A stretch of 6,126 bases of DNA, taken from assembly GCA_029266295.1 (NCBI GenBank), contig JAQSXD010000235.1, positions 1-6,126 on the forward strand, given 5' to 3'. Made by a program: the position numbers and the translations under genes. Of this stretch, positions 1 to 5,387 are shown piece after piece. Below the pieces are notes generated by a model that worked only from the letters and a program-made list of their open reading frames with translations, made no database searches and was not told the DNA's origin. The stretch is from Bacillota bacterium (GTDB lineage: Bacteria > Bacillota > Clostridia > Peptostreptococcales > Anaerovoracaceae). Position 1 is the first letter of the stretch. Every line of letters begins with the position of its first letter.

Positions 1-475
1 CATGGAGCAGGCCATCATGGAGGTAGATGTTGAAATCTATGAACGAATCCTTCTCAATCTACTGTCCAATGCTGTGAAATATACACCAGAGGGCAAGTCC
101 ATCGATGTAAGGGTATCTCAAGTTGATTTAAAAGGGAGAGAAAATATCTGCATACAAGTGAAAGACAGCGGAATAGGAATTCCCAACGATAAAAAGGACT
201 ATATCTTTGAACGGTTTGGGCGAGGAGAAAAAATGCTGGGAAAATATACAGAGAGTACCGGTATCGGACTCTATCTAGTTAAGATGCTTGTCTCTTTAAT
301 GGAGGGAGAAATTAAACTTGACAGTATGGTCGGAGTGGGAAGCACCTTTTCTCTCTTGTTTCCGACGACAAACATTAGAACGTTCGCACAACAGACCTAT
401 GTTATGGAAAAACCAAGTGAACAACTGATTAATGCAACCAAAATAGAATTTTCAGATATTTATTATGGAGCATAG
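1..475 (+). CDS. Sensor histidine kinase, C-terminal ATPase domain only (5' end outside window)
   Basis: This is the catalytic end of a histidine kinase, which binds ATP and phosphorylates a histidine in its own missing upstream part. The reading frame is open to the window edge, and the ATG at position 2 is probably an internal Met because no dimerisation/His domain precedes it. Counting from that Met, the visible HATPase_c boxes are intact: N box with NLLSNAVKYTPEG (Asn19, Asn23), G1 box DSGIGIP (Asp55-Pro61), F box IFERFGRG (68-75), and G2 box TGIGLYLVK (86-94). The fold ends near FSLLFP (116-121), followed by a tail of about 36 residues ending IEFSDIYYGA. No partner regulator is adjacent downstream: an intrinsic terminator separates it from the next operon, so it is either an orphan or paired with something upstream. 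The sensor domain is not visible, so its signal is unknown. The family assignment is secure. Confidence 0.95.
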   Translation, partial: MEQAIMEVDVEIYERILLNLLSNAVKYTPEGKSIDVRVSQVDLKGRENICIQVKDSGIGIPNDKKDYIFERFGRGEKMLGKYTESTGIGLYLVKMLVSLMEGEIKLDSMVGVGSTFSLLFPTTNIRTFAQQTYVMEKPSEQLINATKIEFSDIYYGA

Positions 476-505
476 AGAAATTATTTATTTTTTTACAATT
501 GAAAC

Positions 506-551
506 CTGCTGCATACAGGCTAGGACGGCTGTATCGCAGCAGTATTTTTTT
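506..551 (+). terminator. Rho-independent terminator after the first histidine kinase gene
   Basis: CTGCTGC (506-512) plus ATACAG (513-518) pair with CTGTAT (529-534) plus GCAGCAG (536-542). This gives a 13-bp stem with one bulged C at 535 and a 10-base loop. A T-rich tract TATTTTTTT (543-551) follows at once. There is no matching A-run on the 5' side, so it should act only on the + strand. It isolates the upstream kinase transcript from the two-component operon that starts at 619. Confidence 0.9.
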
Positions 552-556
552 ATAAA

Positions 557-589
557 ATTCATCTGATTTTCAGCAAATCTACAGATTCC
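557..589 (+). promoter_or_regulatory. Three 11-bp phased repeats: probable response-regulator operator (autoregulation)
   Basis: Three consecutive 11-bp units can be read: ATTCATCTGAT (557-567), TTTCAGCAAAT (568-578) and CTACAGATTCC (579-589). The last two carry the core TnCAG; the first is degenerate (TTCAT). The octamer CTACAGAT (579-586) also occurs twice in the repeat array before the solute-binding protein gene (2911, 2922). Direct repeats with an 11-bp period are typical of sites bound by OmpR/PhoB-family dimers, and the downstream gene encodes such a regulator. A competing reading is the inverted repeat AATCT-N2-AGATT (576-587). Binding by this regulator is inferred. Confidence 0.55.
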
Positions 590-600
590 TATGCTACCAT
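567..600 (+). promoter_or_regulatory. Candidate promoter of the two-component operon
   Basis: Two overlapping -10 options exist. TATGCT (590-595) has a weak -35-like TTTTCA (567-572) 17 bases upstream. TACCAT (595-600) carries an upstream TG (592-593), as in an extended -10. The second lies 13 bases downstream of the CAG of the last repeat, the same offset seen at the solute-binding protein promoter. Both are poor sigma-A matches, which fits a promoter needing an activator. Either start would give a very short leader before the ATG at 619. The site lies just after the terminator at 506-551, where a new promoter is required. Confidence 0.45.
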
Positions 601-604
601 AAAC

Positions 605-614
605 GGGGGGTGAT
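605..614 (+). promoter_or_regulatory. Ribosome binding site that fixes the response regulator start at 619
   Basis: GGGGGGTGAT is a near-complete match to the Shine-Dalgarno consensus AGGAGGTGAT and ends four bases before ATG 619. An upstream in-frame GTG at 610 lies inside this site and so cannot be the start served by it. ATG 619 also gives the family-typical N-terminus MDIQILVVEDD. Confidence 0.85.
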
Positions 615-618
615 TGTT

Positions 619-1281
619 ATGGATATACAAATTTTGGTCGTAGAGGATGATGAACATATTTGCGGTACGCTCAAATCCTTTCTACAAAATGAAGGCTATT
701 TTGTAGATACTGCGAGGGACGGAGATACGGCACTTGAGATGATTTTCAGCAAGAACTACCATCTGCTGATTCTCGATATCTTGCTCCCCGGAATAAGCGG
801 GCAGGAGATTCTGAAAGAATATAGAAAAATTAGCAATTCACCAGTGATGATGATGACGGCAATGTCCGACGAACGAAGTCAGCTTACGGCTTTTCAGAAT
901 GAAGCAGATGATTATGTTGTCAAGCCATTTTCTATGAACATTATGCTTAAGAGAGTCGAGGCCCTTTTGAGAAGATGCAGCTTACTACAAAAAGAAATTT
1001 GCATTGGTGATTTGGTTTTAAATGTAGACGAGTTCAAAGCGTACTACGGTGGTGAAGCGGTGTCACTTACGCTGAAAGAGTTTGAAATACTGAATTTGCT
1101 TGCCCGGAGCAATGGAAGGGTAATCTCTCATGAATCTCTTCTTACAAAGATATGGGGTTACGATTACGGCGGTGATGAACGGACCGTGCATACGCATATC
1201 AAGAATCTTCGTGGCAAGCTGCCGGAAAATATTATCAAGACCGTCAGGGGCGTAGGCTATCGTTTGAAAGGAGAACAGTAA
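619..1281 (+). CDS. OmpR/PhoB-family two-component response regulator
   Basis: A 220-residue cytoplasmic transcription factor activated by phosphorylation from a sensor kinase. The receiver domain spans about residues 3-116: acidic pocket Glu9-Asp10-Asp11, phosphoacceptor Asp53 in LLILDILLPG, switch Thr80, Tyr99, and invariant Lys102 in VVKPF. The winged-helix DNA-binding domain spans about 125-218, with the recognition-helix region DERTVHTHIKNLRGKL and the C-terminal wing TVRGVGYRL. The length is normal for the family. ATG 619 is preferred over GTG 610 because the Shine-Dalgarno site overlaps the GTG. Its stop lies one base before the start of the partner kinase, so the two are co-transcribed and cognate. 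Phased 11-bp repeats precede both this gene and the transporter operon downstream, suggesting it activates both (inference). It resembles VanR/PhoP/YycF-type regulators in general, but I do not recognise a specific named orthologue. Confidence 0.96.
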   Translation: MDIQILVVEDDEHICGTLKSFLQNEGYFVDTARDGDTALEMIFSKNYHLLILDILLPGISGQEILKEYRKISNSPVMMMTAMSDERSQLTAFQNEADDYVVKPFSMNIMLKRVEALLRRCSLLQKEICIGDLVLNVDEFKAYYGGEAVSLTLKEFEILNLLARSNGRVISHESLLTKIWGYDYGGDERTVHTHIKNLRGKLPENIIKTVRGVGYRLKGEQ

Positions 1282-1282
1282 T

Positions 1283-2920
1283 ATGGTCAGGATCGGAATT
1301 TTTGGAAAGGTATTTTTATATACACTTATTTTTCTTGTCATAACGATCTTGGTCGCTGCAATTGTCTTTGCGCAGCAATTTATTGATTACTATAATTATC
1401 TTCAGATTCGTCAGTACACTGCAGTATTCGAACCACTGAAGACCAGTGTTCTTGAGGGAGGAAGTACAGAAAAGATTGTGAAAATCGCTGACTCCTTTCA
1501 TGATAAAAACCAATCATACTCGTTCCGTATCGAAACAAAGGAAGGAAATGTGGTCTATACGACGACGAAGAAAGAAACCCTTAGCACAAATCCCTCTGTA
1601 CTTTTCGGAACTGCGGTGGACTCTGCTGAAGGAACCAACAGCGAAAGCGCTGACAGCAACACACGAATCGATATAAAAAAGGATGATAGTGCTGAGAATG
1701 GAACTGTTATAACAACTCTGATTAAATCGATGGATGGCATGATCAATGATCAAGTGACGGAACCAGCCGCCTCTTTTTTAAAAATAAAACCGGTCGCTTC
1801 CGCTTCTGTTTATAGCGGTAGTGTGGTTATGAATCTCGACGATGACCTTCTCCTGCGCATGTCAGACAGCACTGAACGTGCAGATCTTCAACAAACCTTT
1901 GCAGGAAAGGTTCTCATGGTCACAGTACTGCTTCTTTGCTCCAGCGTTTTGGGAGCCATCTTTCTTGCCAGAGGCATCACCCACCCCATTAAACGCCTCG
2001 CAGAAGATGCAAAAAGAATGGCTAATCTGGAGACTGTTTCTCATCCGGATCATCGAAGCGATGAAGTTGGGCAGCTTGCGAAGGATGTTCATCGTATGTA
2101 TGAGAAACTGAAACTGACAATTTCTGAATTGGAGAATGAGATCAGGCGTGAGAAGGAGATGGAGGAGAATCAAAGATACTTTTTCTCTGCTGCTTCCCAT
2201 GAGCTGAAAACTCCTATCGCGGCCGCTTCCGCTTTGCTGGAAGGGATGCTTGCTGGAATAGGAGATTATAAGAACCATCCAAAGTATCTAAGGGAATGTC
2301 TTAACATGATGAATACCCAGAACAGAATTATCACTGCAATTCTCAAGATCGTAACCCTGTCCGATCAAAGTCTGATTCCCTTAAGAGAGGAAGTATCCGT
2401 TTTGCACGTAATCAGCAACTTGCTTCCGGAATATGAGCCTCTGGCGGAAAAGAAGGGACAGAGCATTACCGTAGATGTTCCTGCGACAGCCACCTGCTTC
2501 ACAGACAGAGTCATGTTTTCCAATGTGATCTCCAATGTTATGATGAATGCAATTCAGAATTCGCCTGAGGGGGAGCAGATCTATATCAGCTGGGAACAGT
2601 CTGCAGGAGGACCAGAACGGAATCGTTTTGAGCAAAACGGTACAGCTCCTGCCCAGGTCTCATCCGGGCTGGGGGAAACCACTTTAGAGATCTGCCGCCT
2701 TGCTGTTAGGAATACAAATGCCGTCATTGATGATGAAATCAAGGCCAGACTGTTCGATCCTTTCTTCCGTGCGGATAAGGCCAGAAGCAGGGGGGAAGGG
2801 CGCAGCGGTTTGGGACTCACAATAGTCAAGAAAATCCTTGATACACTGGAAGTTCCCTTCGAACTTCAGAATGAAGGGGCTGATGTGGTTTTCAGAATGG
2901 AACTTCCTTGCTACAGATAA
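1283..2920 (+). CDS. VanS/EnvZ-like membrane sensor histidine kinase
   Basis: A 545-residue transmembrane kinase, cognate partner of the regulator just upstream; Shine-Dalgarno AAAGGAGA (1267-1274) sits inside that gene's end. Domains in order: TM1 about residues 10-31; extracytoplasmic sensor about 32-206, with a PAS/Cache-like strand segment (FRIETKEGNVVYTT) and a polar low-complexity stretch (about 113-141, rich in Ser, Asp, Glu, Asn); TM2 about 207-229; HAMP about 230-282 (Pro235, DEVG 260-263); HisKA with phosphoacceptor His306 in SHELKTPI; HATPase_c with N box Asn418/Asn422, F box FDPFFR (491-496) and G2 box SGLGLTIVK (508-516). The G1 box is degenerate: NTN (477-479) replaces the usual DxG or NTG. 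A loop of about 30 residues (438-467), rich in Gly, Ser and Glu, is inserted before it. Activity is probably retained since His306, the N box and G2 are present. The ligand is unknown. Its last codons overlap the repeat array that controls the next operon. Confidence 0.95.
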   Translation: MVRIGIFGKVFLYTLIFLVITILVAAIVFAQQFIDYYNYLQIRQYTAVFEPLKTSVLEGGSTEKIVKIADSFHDKNQSYSFRIETKEGNVVYTTTKKETLSTNPSVLFGTAVDSAEGTNSESADSNTRIDIKKDDSAENGTVITTLIKSMDGMINDQVTEPAASFLKIKPVASASVYSGSVVMNLDDDLLLRMSDSTERADLQQTFAGKVLMVTVLLLCSSVLGAIFLARGITHPIKRLAEDAKRMANLETVSHPDHRSDEVGQLAKDVHRMYEKLKLTISELENEIRREKEMEENQRYFFSAASHELKTPIAAASALLEGMLAGIGDYKNHPKYLRECLNMMNTQNRIITAILKIVTLSDQSLIPLREEVSVLHVISNLLPEYEPLAEKKGQSITVDVPATATCFTDRVMFSNVISNVMMNAIQNSPEGEQIYISWEQSAGGPERNRFEQNGTAPAQVSSGLGETTLEICRLAVRNTNAVIDDEIKARLFDPFFRADKARSRGEGRSGLGLTIVKKILDTLEVPFELQNEGADVVFRMELPCYR

Positions 2921-2954
2921 ACTACAGATAGGGTTCAGAAAAGATACAGAATCA
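2911..2954 (+). promoter_or_regulatory. Four 11-bp phased direct repeats: probable response-regulator binding array
   Basis: Four adjoining units: CTACAGATAAA (2911-2921), CTACAGATAGG (2922-2932), GTTCAGAAAAG (2933-2943) and ATACAGAATCA (2944-2954). All four share TnCAGA at the same register. Relative to a start near 2972 the cores cover roughly -60 to -22 and replace a recognisable -35 box. This is the layout known for activators of the PhoB/PhoP class, which bind tandem 11-bp repeats. The first repeat includes the last two sense codons and stop codon of the kinase gene. The most economical binder is the OmpR-family regulator encoded at 619-1281, whose own promoter carries a related block. 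The repeats are seen directly; the binder is inferred. Confidence 0.7.
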
Positions 2955-2959
2955 TAGCG

Positions 2960-2965
2960 TATGAT
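2960..2965 (+). promoter_or_regulatory. -10 box of candidate activator-dependent promoter for the ABC importer operon
   Basis: TATGAT matches five of six positions of TATAAT. At a 17-base spacing the -35 position (2937-2942) reads AGAAAA, a poor match lying inside the repeat array, so activator dependence is expected. The predicted transcription start is near 2972, leaving a leader of about 27 bases that contains the Shine-Dalgarno site. Confidence 0.5.
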
Positions 2966-2994
2966 CTCCATTGTAAACATTTTTAATGGAGGTT
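2963..2994 (+). promoter_or_regulatory. Hairpin that would mask the Shine-Dalgarno site of the solute-binding protein gene
   Basis: CTCCATT (2966-2972) is the exact reverse complement of AATGGAG (2985-2991). G-U and A-U pairs extend the stem to about 2963-2973 with 2984-2994, leaving a loop of about 10 bases. The 3' arm contains the ribosome binding site GGAGG (2988-2992), six bases from ATG 2999. No T-run follows the stem, so it is not a terminator. RNA started near 2972 would lack the 5' arm, so the structure would act only in longer read-through RNA. The pairing is seen in sequence; the regulatory effect is inference. Confidence 0.45.
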
Positions 2995-2998
2995 TGTT

Positions 2999-4525
2999 AT
3001 GAAAAAAAGAATTGCTCTGGGGTGTATCTTCGTGCTGCTATTTTCTCTTGCCGGATGTAGTCAGTCCAAAGAAGCTTCAGTTGAACAGCTGCTGGAGGAA
3101 GAGCTGTCGGGAGAAATTACAGTATCCTGTTATGATCCGATGATATATAAGGACTTTTTTGAGAAGGCGGCGAAATCATTTGAAGAAAAGCATCCCGGCA
3201 CGAAAATCAACGTGGAGACTTTTGCGAAAATGCCGGATATTAAGACCTCTGAGGATTCGAAGATCGCAGTTGTCACCGTAACAAAAGAGGAAGAATCACA
3301 GGAAAGTGCGGATTACATAGGAAAAATCAATACAGAATTGATGGGCGGAGGCGGCCCGGATCTTCTTGTAATGGATATTCTGCCTTTCTACAAGTATGCA
3401 GACAGCGGACTTCTGGAAAATCTGCAGAACTACATGGATGCGGACAAGGGTTTTTCAGAAGGGGATTATCGGAGCAATATCATCGAAGCGATGAAGTATA
3501 AAGGCGGCCAGTATTTAATGCCGCTGGATTATCGTTTTGATTATATTGCATATGACAGCTCTCTCCTTCGCGGAGATGATGAAAGCAGATTGAAAGCCAT
3601 GGCAGATAGAATTTCTTATAATGAATTATTCCAAATTGAGAAAAATTCGTTTCTGCAAGAGAATTCCGATTCATCTGGTTCGGTAAGAATGCTGGGCATG
3701 CCCGCTGACCAGGTCATGCTGGATGAGCTGATGCGTTGTGATTATGATGAGTACATTGATCTTGAAAACCGCAAGGTCAGTCTCAATGACGGCAGGTTTG
3801 CTTCTTTATTGGAATCAGTAAAACAATACGGGACAGATGGATATCTCCGCCCGAACACTCCAGCGGATCAACTTGGAACAGGTGATACTGGGGTTCCGTT
3901 TGACATGAGCGTTATTGAGAAGTTGAGGAGTGAAGAATTCTTCTTCAAATCAAAGTCACACAATTCCCTGAGAGAGGAGGTTTTGAGAACTGAAGGGGCG
4001 AAAGATGGATTTCAGTCTTTTGGTTTTGGAGGAGGAATCACCTCTGGTGATGAAAGAAATGATAAGATTCTCGGACTGCTCTCGGGTCATAACGGAAATA
4101 AGAGCTTTAAGTATTTTAATGCCTTGGGGATCAATTCCAATTCCTCGAATAAAGCCCTTGCATGGTCGTTTCTTAAATATCTGCTCAGCGAAGAGATTCA
4201 GAACGATCCGCAGATGATGATCATAGGGCTTCCTGTCAATAATGCTGCACGTGAAGAACTTGCCTCAAAGATTATCACGAGTAATTATGGCAATGAAGCA
4301 TCCTCTGAGGATGATCAATTGACGGCGGAACAGGAAAACCTGGTAAAGCGGTATCGCGAAACGGTTGAGTCGCTTTCTGACACGTTAAATTATTGGCCGA
4401 TTCAGGATGATACCATCAAAGAGATGATTCAGCAGGAAACCAAGCGGTTCTTCGATGGGAGCAGTTCTTCCGGAGAAGTGGCAGAAGCGCTTCAGAAAAA
4501 GATAGAACTTTATCTGAATGAGTAG
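2999..4525 (+). CDS. ABC transporter extracellular solute-binding lipoprotein (family 1, sugar type)
   Basis: A 508-residue lipoprotein that captures substrate outside the membrane and delivers it to the two permeases encoded next. The N-terminus MKKR, a hydrophobic core and the lipobox LAGC place the lipidated cysteine at residue 20. Family 1 hallmarks follow: an ITVSCYDP first strand (about 40-47), FEEKHPGTKINVETF (61-75), GGGGPDLLVMD (117-126), the late segment LGINSNSSNKALAWSFLKYLLSEEIQ near residues 376-401, and a C-terminus with WPIQDD, then FFDGSSSSGEVAEALQKKIELYLNE, close to the usual ending of these proteins. It is longer than the common 420-450 residues, with acidic insertions. GGAGG (2988-2992) fixes the start. 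Its own promoter with a phased repeat array lies immediately upstream, implying control by the neighbouring two-component system. The substrate cannot be read from sequence; carbohydrate is the default for this family, and glycerophosphodiester or a peptide-like compound cannot be excluded. Confidence 0.93.
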   Translation: MKKRIALGCIFVLLFSLAGCSQSKEASVEQLLEEELSGEITVSCYDPMIYKDFFEKAAKSFEEKHPGTKINVETFAKMPDIKTSEDSKIAVVTVTKEEESQESADYIGKINTELMGGGGPDLLVMDILPFYKYADSGLLENLQNYMDADKGFSEGDYRSNIIEAMKYKGGQYLMPLDYRFDYIAYDSSLLRGDDESRLKAMADRISYNELFQIEKNSFLQENSDSSGSVRMLGMPADQVMLDELMRCDYDEYIDLENRKVSLNDGRFASLLESVKQYGTDGYLRPNTPADQLGTGDTGVPFDMSVIEKLRSEEFFFKSKSHNSLREEVLRTEGAKDGFQSFGFGGGITSGDERNDKILGLLSGHNGNKSFKYFNALGINSNSSNKALAWSFLKYLLSEEIQNDPQMMIIGLPVNNAAREELASKIITSNYGNEASSEDDQLTAEQENLVKRYRETVESLSDTLNYWPIQDDTIKEMIQQETKRFFDGSSSSGEVAEALQKKIELYLNE

Positions 4526-5387
4526 AGTCATGAAAGAAACCAAGCGAAAAATGTACGATTCAGGACTGTTGTTTTTGCTGGTAAGTTTTGGAGGGGTAAT
4601 CCTGTTCTATTTATGGCCTTTTGTGGTATCTTTATGGTTTGCATTTACTGACAGTCCGGTTCGGGGGAATTTTGCAGGCATTGATAACTTTACGGGGCTG
4701 CTGAGCAATAAAGCGTATTTATTAGGTCTAAAGAATACCCTTGCGTTCATTGGAATGAGCGTACCACTGGGAATGATTCTGTCACTGCTGGTGGCAATCC
4801 TAATCCTAAGAAGCGGCAGGCGAAAAGAGTTGTTTATTCTTCTTTTTCTGATCCCTCTGGTAATCCCCTCCGGTTCGACAATATTTTTCTGGAAGGCGTT
4901 ATTTCTCAATGACGGGTACCTGAACGGGATTTTGGTTTCACTGGGATTTGGCAAAATCAGATGGCTTGAAACATCTGCCGTAAGGTATGTGATCCTACTG
5001 ATCTTCCTTTGGAAGAATCTCGGATATAATATGGTTTTGTTTCTTGCGGGTCTTCACAATATCCCCAGGGAGCAGTATGAGGCGGCTTCTGTGGACGGTT
5101 CCGGGGCAGTGTCCACCTTTTTTCAGATCACGCTGCCCGGATTGACTCCCACGCTGGTGCTGACTGCCATCATGTCCGTTATCAATTCTTTTAAGGTATT
5201 TAAAGAGATTTACCTGATCACAGGCAATTATCCCCATGAAAGTATCTACATGCTGCAGCATTTTATGAACAATATGTTTTATGCGCTAAATTATCAAAAA
5301 CTTTCAGCTGCCACTTGTATCCTTGTTCTGATGATCACCATGGCGGTACTGCTTCTGCTGAATTTGGAAAGAGGATTTGAGCAATGA
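4518..5387 (+). CDS. ABC sugar-type importer permease, MalF/UgpA-like
   Basis: A 289-residue integral membrane protein forming half of the importer channel. Hydrophobic segments lie near residues 17-43, 73-98, 106-130, 155-178, 208-232 and 263-283, consistent with six membrane spans. The cytoplasmic EAA loop that docks the ATPase is clear: YEAASVDGSGAVSTFFQITL followed by PGLTP, residues 187-211. The length is typical of MalF-type permeases without the extra MalF periplasmic domain. The start at 4518 overlaps the solute-binding gene by eight bases. Neither it nor the in-frame ATG at 4530 (four bases after that stop) has a strong Shine-Dalgarno site, so expression probably relies on translational coupling. 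The exact start therefore remains uncertain by four codons. No ATPase gene is seen in the window. Confidence 0.95.
   Translation: MSRVMKETKRKMYDSGLLFLLVSFGGVILFYLWPFVVSLWFAFTDSPVRGNFAGIDNFTGLLSNKAYLLGLKNTLAFIGMSVPLGMILSLLVAILILRSGRRKELFILLFLIPLVIPSGSTIFFWKALFLNDGYLNGILVSLGFGKIRWLETSAVRYVILLIFLWKNLGYNMVLFLAGLHNIPREQYEAASVDGSGAVSTFFQITLPGLTPTLVLTAIMSVINSFKVFKEIYLITGNYPHESIYMLQHFMNNMFYALNYQKLSAATCILVLMITMAVLLLLNLERGFEQ

Noticed and set aside
481..497. T-rich run directly after the first kinase gene as a first terminator
   Set aside because: No stable GC-containing stem precedes the T-run; the real terminator is the stem at 506-551.
1862..2278. 138-codon open frame on the - strand inside the kinase gene
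   Set aside because: It lies wholly opposite the strongly supported HAMP/HisKA coding region, has no convincing ribosome site or recognisable domain, and reads as a shadow frame.
2971..2985. Catabolite-response (cre)-like sequence TTGTAAACATTTTTA before the solute-binding gene
   Set aside because: Two mismatches to the consensus, including the central CG, in an AT-rich stretch; the likeness is within chance and the segment is better explained as the loop side of the hairpin.
2921..2998. Terminator between the kinase gene and the importer operon
   Set aside because: The only hairpin here (2963-2994) lacks a following T-run and overlaps the ribosome site, so it does not fit an intrinsic terminator; read-through is possible.
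4607..4954. 115-codon open frame on the - strand inside the MalF-like permease gene
   Set aside because: Opposite a clear membrane-protein gene, composition is arginine/proline-rich as expected for an antisense shadow of hydrophobic codons, and no family is recognisable.
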